Part shown: one piece after another, positions 12,258 through 22,460 of the stretch | Position numbering within the stretch: the first letter of the stretch is position 1 | Layout of the letters: each line of letters begins with the position of its first letter | Source: Dugong dugon | Taxonomy: Eukaryota; Chordata; Mammalia; Sirenia; Dugongidae | DNA: 64,000 nt | Reading direction: 5' to 3' | NCBI GenBank assembly: GCA_030035585.1 | Contig: CM057472.1 | Location: 87,851,601 to 87,915,600, forward strand | The notes under the pieces: generated by a model | What the model saw: only the letters and a program-made list of their open reading frames with translations | Databases searched by the model: none | What the model was told of the DNA's origin: nothing | Translations under genes and position numbers: made by a program

Positions 12258-12455
12258 AACCTGTTGCCATTGAGTTGAGTCCAATTCATAGCGACCCTAT
12301 AGGACAGAGTAGAACTGCCCCACAGGGTTTCCAAGGCTGTAATGTTTATGGAAGTAGACTGCCACATCTTCCTCTGTGGAGCGGCCAGTGGGTTCAAACC
12401 ACTGACTTCTCAGTTAACAGCTAAGTGTTTAACCATTGCGCTACCAGAGTTCCTT
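12258..12455 (-). repeat. AfroSINE, intermediate subtype, with 12-bp TSD
   Basis: Antisense copy with 'cattgagttgagtccaattc', 'gcgaccctataggacagagt', 'gactgccacatcttcctctg' and the head complement 'accattgcgctaccagagtt'. It is flanked by CTACTAATGTTA (12246-12257) and CTACTAATATTA (12456-12467). Confidence 0.95.
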
Positions 12456-12483
12456 CTACTAATATTAGAAGGGAAAAAAAAAG

Positions 12484-12616
12484 AATATATATATACGTGT
12501 GTGTGTTTGTGTGTGCGTGTGTATCTTCAAAATGCAGGAGGGCAACTGAAAGAAGGAATCATAAAAATAAATAATTATATCTGTGTGTGTATATATATGT
12601 TTATATATATATATAC
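12484..12616. repeat. AT/GT low-complexity tracts
   Basis: Two imperfect alternating purine-pyrimidine tracts, (AT)n then (GT)n at about 12484-12522 and (GT)n then (AT)n at about 12582-12616, form a rough mirror around a unique centre. They produce repetitive tyrosine-rich chance frames. Confidence 0.9.
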
Positions 12617-12619
12617 ATC

Positions 12620-13380
12620 CTAAAGCAATTCCTCTACAAATTGTCTGTCACTTCGTTCACCCATTACCTCCTAGCCTTATCATGTGAATATCAAACAAAG
12701 AATGTTTTGTTAGCACAATTGGATTCATTCACACGGAAATATGAAGCCTATTCCTTCCTTCAAATCTTCCACCTCCAATTAATTGGCTGTAAAGCTGACT
12801 GCATCTATGATTCTCTCAGAAGCATAGGAGAGAAAGAAATGGGAACCAAGCTAGGGGCTCATGACATGAATTGGAACAGCTCCCTTTGAAGGGGACTCAT
12901 TCCAAAGATAGATGATGTCACTGATGAGGTTGCAGCCATAGGAACCTCAGTACTATTTTGTGACTTCATGTCAAGGATAGGCTCCTTTTTTACTAATTTT
13001 GTTTTTAAAACTATCGAGCTCAAATTTTCAGAACCCTTTTTCAAGAATCACACAAATATGGGCCATGTATTAGATAAAGTGCTTTTTTCTTTTTTTTTTC
13101 TTCCTTTTAAGACTGGGGCTCTCAAAGGTTTGGAATGTTTCATATTTGCTGTGCATAAGAATATGGATGGATGGGTTTGAAGTACATCATTCTGAGTGCA
13201 CTGGTGCCAGTCCAGATTCACATCCAAGGAAGAAAGATGTCGACGCTATGCGATCCTATTAATTTGTGTATTGCTTTGGTAGATTAGAGCTACTCACACT
13301 CTACCTTTTAGTTCTAGTTATTTTAAGTCTGCAGTACTGAGCTATCAAGTTTTCTTTTATGAGTAGGTGAGTGTTCTATC
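12620..13380. other. Unassigned stretch
   Basis: No gene or clear repeat. Several short overlapping frames on both strands (12587-12889, 12859-13044, 12968-13180) resemble no family. Confidence 0.45.
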
Positions 13381-13384
13381 AGCT

Positions 13385-13530
13385 GACTGACAAGTGTTTA
13401 TTAGGCACTTACTCTGTACCCAACAAAATGATAAGCACTATCAGCGCCAGTATGGAAGCTTAAAGCAGGATTCCTGGCTTCCAGAAACATGCCGTTTATT
13501 TAAGGAGAAATAATGAACACGTGAAAAATT
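13385..13530 (-). repeat. L2 LINE 3' fragment
   Basis: 'agtgtttattaggcacttac' leads to 'gataagcactatcagcgcca', 'ttcctggcttccagaaaca' and 'ggagaaataatgaacacgtg', the antisense order of the L2 3' region. Confidence 0.6.
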
Positions 13531-13539
13531 AAAATTTAT

Positions 13540-14430
13540 GTGACATCATAAGGTTCTCCCCACTTTAATTCTTTGATGGTGGGGTTTCTTATTAACAAAT
13601 TGGTCATAAGCTATGTGTAATTAGCTTTTCATTGTACAAGCAATTGCACGAGGAGGAAATCTGAGAAAGTGCAACCCTGATAATGTTTGCAGCCTCTGAA
13701 ATGCCAACACAAATGCTGTCACAATTTTATCTGTCCAATTCTGTCCAATCTGTAGGACAGATTAGTAGGAGGTAAAGAACTCTGTTTTTGAGACATCCAT
13801 TGTACAGGGTTTTATCTCAAGAGAAATATGACTCAACTAGTGCAAGCATCCTACTGGGGGCTCATATTGGCATTCAATAAGTATCTGCTAAATTATTGAA
13901 TGAATGAGAGAATGGATTCTATGCAGCAAAAATGAGTCACAAAGAACGTAAGAGAAGCAAAAGTGGGAAGTCGTAAAGAACAAGTCTGGTTGGGGATATC
14001 AATTATACAGTATGAAATGTGGCAGTAATACAATGACCTATTCTTTCCATTCTCAGAAGTTGTCCTTGACTGGCTGTCTGGTAGGAGAAGTTGGTTTGGC
14101 CACTCTAAGAAACCCAGTGTCAATGAGAAGAGATTAAATACTTGTCATGGACTTGGATTAATGACCTCTCCTAATATGCAATTCTTTCTCTTTCTCAAGC
14201 CACATGCCCCATGATGTGACCACTGCCCTTTTGCTAATGTATCCATCCTCAATGCTTTCGTTACCAATTTCTTTCATTTGAAACAAAAATTTGTTTGTTT
14301 GTTTTTTTTTGGCTCATCTCAAAGAACAGGTGACTGAGAAAATGTTTATGAGCTTGGCAAACTGGACACATGTAATTTACTGTCTCCTCACATTTACCCT
14401 CGTCCCTCTCATGGCACTCTCTACTTCTCT
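13540..14430. other. Mostly unassigned, small L2 tail
   Basis: The only clear item is a short plus-strand L2 tail at about 13860-13912 ('cattcaataagtatctgcta', 'attgaatgaatgagag'). The rest shows no gene. The frame at 14261-14485 on the minus strand overlaps a plus frame and has no known domain. Confidence 0.45.
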
Positions 14431-14431
14431 G

Positions 14432-15175
14432 CTGGGTTCGATAATTCATTGTAATGGCCACACAGAACTCACAGACAGTACTCAAGACTATGGGGTTTAT
14501 TAGGGAAGTAACAGGTTATAATTCAGGTTCAGGAACACTCAGGATACAATTCTTCCATCAGGACAGCCTGTTCCCAAGCTGGGCTCACAGGCACGCCTCC
14601 CTGGCCCTCAGCCTCTGCACTGCTCAAGCATGTGTTCCAAAGCTCTTTTAGCTCTGCCAATAAAAATGCCCAGATGCACCCTACTCTGCCAGCAAACTTC
14701 CTGCCCAAAGGCACTCAGCTTTCTTGCTTCCTGGGCCAGGAAGCCCAACACACTGTCTCCTGCCATCGTTCCTTTGCCACCACTTCTCAAGTTCTCTCTC
14801 TCTCTCTCTGTCTCTGTCTCCTGGTTCCAGAAGATTCTTAATGCAGCGATCCTGGGACCAAAGGATACACTTTCTACTCCTGGCTGTTCTTCCTTGGTGG
14901 TGGTGGGTTCCTCTCCCTCCTGCCTCTGGGATGGCTCACCTCCAGCCCAGCAGGATGGCAAAACTGACCAATTCCTCATCTTCACAGTCCCACCCAATCA
15001 CCTGGTGGGAGTTAGAAGACCCTGAGGAGAAAGGCCACATAAAAACGATACGTTGCACTGCAACCCTAATGATGACCAAGCACAAGGGGAGTCACCCTGA
15101 GGCCTGACCACATCCAAATCAGTCATCAGGATGACCACCATTTGATTCTTCCTGCTGGGTGCCTGATGAGAACAG
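14432..15175 (-). mobile_element. Putative endogenous retrovirus LTR
   Basis: A GC-richer block. It starts 'gggttcgataattcattgta' and 'cacagaactcacagacagta', then 'ctatggggtttattaggg', whose complement carries AATAAA near an LTR 3' end. This opening resembles antisense class I ERV LTRs of mammals from memory. No gag, pol or env sequence is attached. The low stop density gives overlapping 130-codon frames on both strands, which I regard as spurious. Edges and family are uncertain, and no clear target duplication is seen. Confidence 0.45.
14795..14822. repeat. (CT)n microsatellite inside the LTR-like block
   Basis: A short imperfect CT/CTGT tract: ctctctctctctctg then tctctgtctc. Confidence 0.85.
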
Positions 15176-15354
15176 AGTGCTGGAGACCAGTGCATACACA
15201 GAGAAGGAAATAGGAATTATTGTAAAAATAAGCAATGCAGATAGAAAGGCTGGAAGTACGGAGGAGTGTTCCTGTAGTATGTCATATGGAACTCCATGAT
15301 GGTGCATATCCCTGTGTGTTGCAGTTACATGTGTACATGTCAGTTTAAAATCAT

Positions 15355-15485
15355 GGAATTCCACAAAGCAGAGACCATGTCTGATTCATCTTAATTTCCA
15401 GTAGTTAGCACACGTCAACACATGTATGAGCATTTAACAATGAGTATTTATCCATTTTGTTGAATAAATGAATAATGATAAACAT
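15355..15485 (+). repeat. L2 LINE 3' end
   Basis: 'aaagcagagaccatgtctga' then 'cagtagttagcacacgtcaa', ending 'ttgttgaataaatgaataat'. This is the sense-strand L2 3' end. Confidence 0.65.
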
Positions 15486-15592
15486 TAAACAGTTTCATCT
15501 CTTGATTATGGATCCTCTTTATGAGCTTATTGGCATCACAAAATACTAGCTGAATGAGAGTATAAATAAAAGGGTGAAGAAATTAACCCTCA

Positions 15593-15603
15593 CCCCCCCC
15601 CCC
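15593..15603. repeat. C11 homopolymer
   Basis: An 11-base C run preceded by CCCTCA. It is one of several C runs in this window and could be prone to length errors in assembly. Confidence 0.95.
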
Positions 15604-15609
15604 AAAGCC

Positions 15610-16660
15610 AAGCTTAAATTACTTTTTAGGCTTCAGAGTTGCTATATGTGATCTTTTGTTTGAGGTCTGATTGTAGTGACCAAAGAAGTACCTCACAAAG
15701 TCTATTACTTTTTCTGCTCAGTTCTCTGTAGGCTAAAGTGTGCTTTCCCTACGCCCCACCCTCCCTTTTCTCTATTTTTACATACTAGCTAGTTAACTGC
15801 CGGCCTCCTGAAGAAAATGTACCTACTTCTTTCAAAATGTTCCTAAAAGCTAAAAGTTTTTTCAATACAAAAATCTTAACCTACTTGAGAGAAATTTGTT
15901 TTCTTAAAATCATCTCTGCACTGAGCGCTCTCTGGCATCTGGAATGATTTGGATGAACCCTTAGGTGGTCATTGTGTGTGATGATGCTTTCTGTTGAGTG
16001 AAGAAAAGTGGCGGAATGAGTATCTCCTGCTGGGGTGTGCAGGAGTGGGCCCACTGGGCCTAGGTGCTTTTGGTAACTTGTTCGAGGCCACTGGGTATTG
16101 AGGTTGAATGCTTCTGTGAGGTCTGGAATCCTGGAGTTTTGCCTGTGCTAGTATGACAGCTGCTTCCACAGTAACATGGCAGGCACATGGCTCAGGATCT
16201 GCCCACTTTCTGCCGGTAGACACCCATGCCAGTATCTAAAAAGCCTCTCCTGTGGTGCTAGAATGCATCTGACAGCATTTCATAGTTGTGACGGCAGGAC
16301 TACAGCTTCATGGTAGAGGACTGTCACATTGTAAAATGCCATTGATGTCAGCTCCGACCATAATAATTTTCTTTTTGTAAAATGGAATAGATTTGGAACT
16401 CATGGAAGTGAAACATTGGGGTGATGAGGAAAATTGGGGAGAATTTAATTGGCTTTCTGGCCACTCACCCTGCCCCCATTTTATTTCTCCTTTTCATAAA
16501 ACATGCATTCCAGTTTCTGCCAATAAAAGCCTTTGATTTTTTATATTGGTCTTCTGTTCTTCTCCACATAATAATCAATCGGATTATTATTATGACTGGA
16601 CAGACAGGAACACAATATATACAAAGCACATTCCCTGGATATAAGGTAGGTATATACGTG
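15610..16660. other. Unassigned stretch
   Basis: No gene or nameable repeat. Frames at 15969-16223 (minus) and 16421-16687 (plus) are short; the latter runs into the AfroSINE fragment. Confidence 0.45.
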
Positions 16661-16663
16661 GGT

Positions 16664-16730
16664 ATCCTGCCTATAGGGTCGCTATGAGTCGGAATCAACT
16701 GGATGGCAGTGGGTTTGGTTTTTGTGTTTT
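16664..16730 (+). repeat. AfroSINE 3' fragment
   Basis: Only the tail is present: 'cctatagggtcgctatgagt', 'cggaatcaactggatggcag', 'gggtttggtttttgtgtttt'. The tRNA-derived head and middle are absent, so this is a 5'-truncated copy or an RTE/SINE tail. Confidence 0.85.
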
Positions 16731-16739
16731 ATGTCCTGG

Positions 16740-17995
16740 CAGACCTAAAAAGAATAACAAGATTCCCATCAGAATTTCTGGATGTACTTTGAAGTAGGAT
16801 CTTCTAATTCTGGAATGTGTTCCAAAGTGTTTTTTCCAACAAAGACTGAGGTGATCTAAGGGGTAACCTAAAGGGTAAAACCATCACACCAAGTAAAGAT
16901 CAGGGGACATATGTATTAGTTCCATCATAATCTGTGATCATGTGATCTTAGTTGTGTCAATTTATTTGGATCACCATTTACTCTTTGAGGGGTATGCCAC
17001 CTTGGAGACAGAAATAGGAAAGCGTGACAGATGTCACGTGTGTGCGTGGATGGTTCCGCTACTGGATTCTCAACTACATTAATGATCTCAAAGTGTGTTC
17101 CGAGATTCTATTAGACAGTGTTTCAAGGAGAAAAAGAAGTTTCCTAATAAAATCAGTTTGGAAAAGTTCTCGGTAAACAATGTTAAATGATGCATGTATT
17201 TGTTTTGTTTTGCTTTTTACATTAGGCTTCGTCAGAACTCTTAATATAATAATGTGCCTTGTGTTTTTTCCCCCTAAAAGGGAGATATATAGTATTTCTC
17301 AAACTGATTTGGACATGAAATGTCTTTGAGACATAATATCTCTAAAGGCCACTGTTCCCTGAAAGACTTTGTGAAATGGTGAACTATATGATCTCTGAAA
17401 GTTCTTGAAATCTCTATTATCATCAGAATAACTGGCACTTCCAAGCCTTTGCCCTTCATCTCTTGAGCGTTGACTCTAGCTGCCTTCCAGACTTTGTCTC
17501 TTATGCCTTTTTCTCTAAAAAAGATGGACCCTGACTGCCCTCACAGGACTCCTGAAAAATAGGAAATTGTTTTTTCCTTTCTTTGTACCTTGGAGTTATA
17601 TATAATTCATATCCTCAGCCAAGCACTTCCTAAGTGCTGAAAAGTTTTTGTCCTGTTGGTTTTTGTACATACAGATAAACAAAGGAGTATAAAATGACAG
17701 GAATCAAAATAATCATCCAGGGTTTTCCCACATATTTAATGCAATCAAATAATGTATAGTTGCATGAAATGCTAGGGAAAATGTGAAAGGTTTAGGAAAA
17801 AAAAGCAAAAGCTGGTAAATTGTGTGTCCATAATTATCTTGGGTTCACATTTCCCTTCCATGGGTAATACATTTTATAGTCTCATATTTTACCCACCCAT
17901 AAAGCTCTGAATTATCATCAGAATGGATATTATTTATATGCTTTTGTATGAAAAGACGCGTCTTCTAGACCTCTGGTATTTGCTCAGTAGTAAGA
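16740..17995. other. Unassigned stretch
   Basis: No gene or clear repeat. The minus frame at 17274-17459 has no recognisable features. Confidence 0.45.
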
Positions 17996-17999
17996 TTAA

Positions 18000-18190
18000 T
18001 AGGTTCTAATCTTGGCTTCACACAGTTTAAACCCTCAGCACTTCAGTTTCTTTCTCTGCAGATGAGATAGGAATATCTTTCTCATTGAGTTATCAGGAAG
18101 ATTAAATGAGTGAATACAGGCAAAACACATAGAACATTCCTGGTACATTATAAGCCCTTACTAAATGTTAACTGTTGTTACTACTGAACA
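18000..18190 (+). repeat. MIR
   Basis: 'tcagtttctttctctgcaga', 'gaagattaaatgagtgaata' and 'gtacattataagcccttact' followed by 'aaatgttaactgttgttac' match the sense MIR core and 3' end. Confidence 0.75.
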
Positions 18191-18364
18191 TAGAATATAT
18201 CTGAAAGGATATAGAAAATACACATAGCAATCACTGCCTCTGTAATGAGGTATAAAGGGACTGGGGGACAGAGATGGGGCAGGGAGAAGGGATAGGGTTA
18301 TTTTTTCCTTCATGTAATTTTATACTGTTAGAATTTTTAAAACATCATGGATATGTTTTACCCA

Positions 18365-18558
18365 TAGAAGACCTGGTGGCACAGTGGTTAAATCTATCAA
18401 CTGCTAGCTGGAAGGTTAGGTACGCAGTTTGAAACCACCAGAGGCTGCTTGGGAGAAAGATGTAGCAGTCTATATTTCCATAAAGATTTAGAGCTTGGGA
18501 AACCCTATGGGGTCACTGTGAGTCAGAATCGAGTTGATGGCAGTGGGTTGAGTTTACG
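18365..18558 (+). repeat. AfroSINE, intermediate subtype, with 11-bp TSD
   Basis: Head 'gaagacctggtggcacagtg', middle 'gctgcttgggagaaagatgt', tail 'gtgagtcagaatcgagttga'. It is flanked by TGTTTTACCCA (18354-18364) and TGTTTTACCTA (18559-18569). Confidence 0.95.
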
Positions 18559-18599
18559 TGTTTTACCTAACCCAAAATTAAAAATAATATAAGCATCAA

Positions 18600-18745
18600 T
18601 GGCTCCATTTTGCAAGTGAGCAATTGTGATTCTAAGGTTATAAGTGACTTTCCTAGTTCATAGGAAAGAAGGTAATAAAGTCAGAGTTTTAATGAGGGGT
18701 TCAAACTTCAAAACCAGTGTTTTTCCTAGTATACCACCTTGTAGA
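18600..18745 (-). repeat. MIR
   Basis: 'ggctccattttgcaagtgag', then 'ataagtgactttcctagttc' and 'ttttcctagtataccacctt', the order of an antisense MIR. Confidence 0.6.
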
Positions 18746-18749
18746 GAGA

Positions 18750-19059
18750 AACAGTTCACAGGTGAGGCGTGTGTAGGATGAGCGGGTGGTAGTATTAGGT
18801 ATTTCTAGAAAAGTTTTGATGATATCTCTTTCCCTAAATTCTGTAGATTGTTGGCACTGGTCTCTTGTTTTTATCATTTCTACTATAACTAGAAGCCCAT
18901 TCTCAGTCCTATACTTCTAACTTGAACTTTAGTAGACTGGGTTGTGTGGCTGGGCTAAGATTGACATACATAAGGTCATCGAGAAATATAAATCGGTTGG
19001 TACTGTGGAAGTTAGCGTATGTTTATTTGGCATCCAACTCTCCTATGCCTTTCATTTGC
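18750..19059. other. Unassigned stretch
   Basis: I see no gene or recognisable repeat between the MIR and the next AfroSINE. Confidence 0.4.
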
Positions 19060-19068
19060 TTTGAACAC

Positions 19069-19292
19069 TGAAAAAACAAAAACAAAAAACAAAACCTGTC
19101 GCCCTCCATTCAATTTCAACTCATAGCAACCCTATAGGACGAAGTAGAACTGCCCAATAAAGTTTCAGACAGTGAATCTTTCCGGAAGCAGACCACCACA
19201 TCTTTCTCACTGCAGAGCGGCTGTTGGGTTCGAACCACTGACCTTTTCGTTAGCAGCTGAGTGTTTTAACCATTGTGCCACCAGGGCTCCTT
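19069..19292 (-). repeat. AfroSINE, intermediate subtype, with 9-bp TSD
   Basis: Antisense copy with an (AAAAAC)n end at 19071-19095, then 'caatttcaactcatagcaac', 'cagaccaccacatctttctc' and the head complement 'cattgtgccaccagggctcc'. It is flanked by TTTGAACAC at 19060-19068 and 19293-19301. Confidence 0.95.
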
Positions 19293-19301
19293 TTTGAACA
19301 C

Positions 19302-19589
19302 CAAGCCTCCATTTTTATCTGTCCTCTTTTTGATGAAGTGGACATGTAAATTTTCAAACCCACACAGCCTCTTAACTCTCTTGGACAAAGGAAGTAATTG
19401 TTCTATGAATCCATCATGTGTCCCAAGGAGGCAAGCCCAATGTTTGTCTCTAAAAAGCCTTTCATTCATTTCTTTTCATGTGAGAAACAAAATTGGCAAC
19501 TTTTTTTTTTTCACAGCTTGTAAATTCCAAGAAACTCCGTATCTTTTCTTTTTACTTGCTCTGTAGCCAAAAAATATAAACGGGTCTGT
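19302..19589. other. Unassigned stretch
   Basis: No repeat or gene. A T12-like run and a 97-codon plus frame that starts inside the AfroSINE are both unremarkable. Confidence 0.4.
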
Positions 19590-20110
19590 ATTGTTCAGCA
19601 GTATAAATCCTTAATACTCACAGCTCCTCAGTTCTGGCTACAACATGCTTTTGAAAAGTTTATGCAGGGACCGTCTGAGTAATAAATCAAAGAGGAGAAG
19701 GATTGCTTCAGCCAGTCACCCCTTAGCTACTGCCTGAATAAGCTCCCTGCTTTATCATCCCATAATGAAGCTGCCTCAAATGCATGCTTCGTTTTATTAC
19801 CCGATGTAACCCATCTAGATAAATTTAACTTCTTATAGATTTGCTTCCTCTTAGTATTCATATCTTCCCCAGACTTTTCATTAATATTATGATACTTGAA
19901 TAGGAGTATTCCCCTCCTTTCCCTTTATAATGTAACAGTTCTAAATTGGCATTTGGTGAATTTATCATCATTGCTGTGCAAATTAGGTCAGTGTTTTTAT
20001 TTCATTATGCTGGAAGTCCCCTTAGCTGCAAAATCAAGCTTGACATCTTTTATCTAAAGCAATGTTTCTGACAAATGTTTCTTAGACTTTTTGCAAACAA
20101 GGGATTGCCA
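19590..20110. other. Repeat-free block, candidate conserved non-coding element
   Basis: No transposon signature is visible. There are many ATTA/TAAT and nuclear-receptor-like words, such as 'gagtaataaatcaaagagg', 'attaatattatgatacttga' and 'gctgtgcaaattaggtcagt'. It carries no frame of note on either strand. The regulatory role is inference from appearance only. Confidence 0.3.
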
Positions 20111-20715
20111 GGCTATCCTCCACCCTCAACCCCTCCTCACCCCTTCTTTTCCTCTGGTTTGGTTTATGCAACCACTTAACGTATTTTTATTAAGTCGTAG
20201 TTGAAAAGCACGTAAACTAAGAAAAGATTAATGATCCTCCCTCAAGGAGCTTTCAGTCCAGTGTGTGGATGTCAGAGGGAGGAAAAGGAAGGCCTGGAGG
20301 GAAGGAGAGGTAGATATGCAAACAAAAACCACAATAGGGTATAAGCTTTGCTATGTGAAGTTTTTGAGCTTTTTTTCTTAATGTGCTGTAAACTGAAGTA
20401 CACCCACTCTTTTTTGGATTTGCCTTTGGATCACACCTTTATCACTGTTCTTTTGAATAAAAAAGTAAAAAGAAAAAAAAAAATAACTTTGGCTTAAGGA
20501 TGAAGAAGTAACCCATACCAAGTCAGTCATCTTACTCCAGCAGAGAAGAGAAGACATTCACATGTTATTAGTATGTTATCCTAGAGAGTTTTGGCTTTGT
20601 TTCTCAATAACGAGGGACTACATCTTTTAGACCACAGTGATTTATTATCTTTAGTGGCTTTGCAATTGTGAAGTTATTTAGGGATTGAGAGATACTCTCA
20701 ACAGGTTTTGGAGAC
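20111..20715. other. Unassigned stretch
   Basis: No recognisable gene or repeat. It contains an A-rich run near 20470-20484. Confidence 0.4.
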
Positions 20716-20719
20716 TGAA

Positions 20720-20945
20720 CACTTGGATTTAAATTCTTATCTAAACAAAATGTGACATTGGGAAAATTATGTAATCTCACTGAATCCATTTCCTTACCTA
20801 TATAACGAGGCTAATAATAGTGCTATTTCATAGGATTGTTACAGTAATTAAATAAACTAATGCATGTGAAACTCTAAACACAATACCTAACATATCAAAA
20901 ACCCTCAGTAAGTCTTCCCTTCTGCTCTCCTTATTGTTATTACTT
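20720..20945 (+). repeat. MIR
   Basis: 'tgtgacattgggaaaattat', 'tccatttccttacctatata', 'ggctaataatagtgctattt' and 'aaaaaccctcagtaagtctt' give the sense MIR core and 3' end, ending in 'ttattgttattac'. Confidence 0.8.
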
Positions 20946-21638
20946 GGTTAGCCTTCCTTACTTTTTTCTAGAACTTTCTCTACCTCCATTTCTTCACTTA
21001 GCCTAACACTTTGGTTATGATACCTAGATGATAGTCTAGGTAGTTTCTGAATCAGGAAACTCTGCTTTTTGTTTATCTTTTTTCTTTTTAATTGGCTCTT
21101 TTTAAAATATTTTCTTTAAGTATATTTTATGTTTCACTGCTACCATTTGCAAATGATTTGTGGGTACGTCTTGCCCTGTTCCATCTCAGGGAGCTCAGGC
21201 CTGATGAGACTCCTCCTGTGTGTGGGACTCTCCTGTTTTCCTTAGGAAATCAATAACAGTTGCTTGGTGTGATGATTTCATTGGCCTCTCACCCCGTGGT
21301 ATTTTTGCTGTGCAGCATAATAGAGCATGTCTGGGAGGCTCACAGCTCTCAGCTCAGCACTGGACATGAGTTCACTCTCCTTCCCAGGCCGCCAATTTAT
21401 CGCACCCATCACAGGGGTCTCTCTCCTTGCCATGTTGGCTCTCAGACTCTTCAGAGGGAGAGGCAATTCTTTTTTTTTTTTTTTTTGTGGAGTAGCCTAT
21501 GTTAAACAGTACAGTATGTGATTATCAGAGTTCCCTAGTGAAAGGCTGAGTTACTTCCCCCATTGTGAGGCACTGAGGCAAATAAATCTAGCAAAGCCAT
21601 CAAAGTCAGCCCCAAAGACAAAAAAAGGGCTGTGGGAA
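20946..21638. other. Unassigned stretch
   Basis: No gene or nameable repeat. Overlapping frames on both strands at 21260-21521 run into a T17 tract near 21471-21486 and are not credible proteins. Confidence 0.4.
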
Positions 21639-21765
21639 TGAGGACAAGATTATGGAGTCAGACCTGGTTTGAGTCCCAGCTGCCCTTCTCACAGCTGTGT
21701 CTTCCTGGGCAGGCCTTTCTTTCCTCATCTATTATTAGGAAGATAGTAGCAACTACCTGTCGGGG

Positions 21766-21931
21766 AGGAGCCCTGGTGGTGCAGTGGTTAAGAGCTCAGC
21801 TGCTAAGCAAAAGGTCAGCAGTTTGAATCCACCAGCCACTCCTTGGAAACTCTATGGGGCAGTTCTACTCTATCCTATAGGGTCGCTATCAGTTGGAATT
21901 GACTCTATGGCAATGGGTTTGGTTTCGTTTT
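21766..21931 (+). repeat. AfroSINE 1 of 3, short subtype
   Basis: Head 'ggagccctggtggtgcagtg', middle 'ggtcagcagtttgaatccac', 'tactctatcctatagggtcg', tail 'ttggaattgactctatggca'. ACCTGT followed by a G-rich stretch stands on both sides. Confidence 0.95.
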
Positions 21932-21943
21932 GGACCTGTGGGA

Positions 21944-22156
21944 GGAGAGCCTGGTAGCACAATGGTTAAGAGCTCAGCTGCTAACTGAAAGGTCTATGGT
22001 TTGAACCCACCAAACCACCAGCGACTCCTTGGGAGAAAAGATCTGGTGATATACTACTGTAAGGATTACGGACTCGGAAACCCTATGGGGCAGTTCTGTT
22101 CTGTCATATAGGATCACTGTGAGTCAGAATAGACTTAAGGGCACACAACAACAACT
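21944..22156 (+). repeat. AfroSINE 2 of 3, intermediate subtype
   Basis: Head 'gagagcctggtagcacaatg', middle 'gactccttgggagaaaagat', 'gattacggactcggaaaccc', tail 'gtgagtcagaatagacttaa' and end 'cacacaacaacaact'. Confidence 0.95.
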
Positions 22157-22186
22157 AGGAAAATAGTAGCAACCACCTGTGGAGGA

Positions 22187-22392
22187 GGAGTCCCTGCAGT
22201 GGTGCAAGCAGTTAAGCACTCAACTACTAACTATAGAGGTTGGCAGTTTGAACCCATCCGGAGGCATCTCAGCAGAAAAACCTGGTGATCTGCTTCCAAA
22301 AGATCACAGCCATGAAAACTCTATGGAGTGCAGTTCTGCTCTGCAACACTTGTGGTTGTCATGAGTCAGAATCAACTTGATGGCAACTGGTA
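22187..22392 (+). repeat. AfroSINE 3 of 3, long subtype
   Basis: Head 'gagtccctgcagtggtgcaa', middle 'cctggtgatctgcttccaaa', tail 'catgagtcagaatcaacttg', ending 'atggcaactggt'. It is followed again by ACCTGCGGAGGTGA, like the sequence on its left. Confidence 0.93.
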
Positions 22393-22460
22393 CCTGCGGA
22401 GGTGATGTGAGGATCCTATGCCTGGCACAAACCAAGGACTCAATGATTGTGAGTTGTTAT

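Larger units (their letters stand above)
21640..22460 (+). repeat. MIR interrupted by three AfroSINEs
   Basis: The left part (21640-21765) has 'tggagtcagacctggtttga' and 'gtgtcttcctgggcaggcct'. The right part (22393-22460) has 'ggtgatgtgaggatcctatg' and 'cctggcacaaaccaaggact'. Between them lie three SINE copies. A stretch around 'atagtagcaactacctgt' (21742-21760) is repeated as 'atagtagcaaccacctgt' (22163-22180), so part of the MIR was duplicated on insertion. Confidence 0.75.

Noticed and set aside
13735-13772. Short 'ctgtccaat' duplicates around 13731-13760 as a MITE end
   Set aside because: Only about 10 bp repeats next to each other; no second terminal repeat or interior of the 2211-2448 element type.
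14608-15107. Overlapping frames of 127-131 codons on both strands
   Set aside because: They overlap each other in several frames, lie in a GC-richer LTR-like block, and show no domain, signal or splice context. Low stop density explains them.
21766-22392. Regularly spaced similar units resembling an array (CRISPR-like)
   Set aside because: The units are three AfroSINEs of different subtypes in a mammalian genome; there are no short identical repeats with equal unique spacers.
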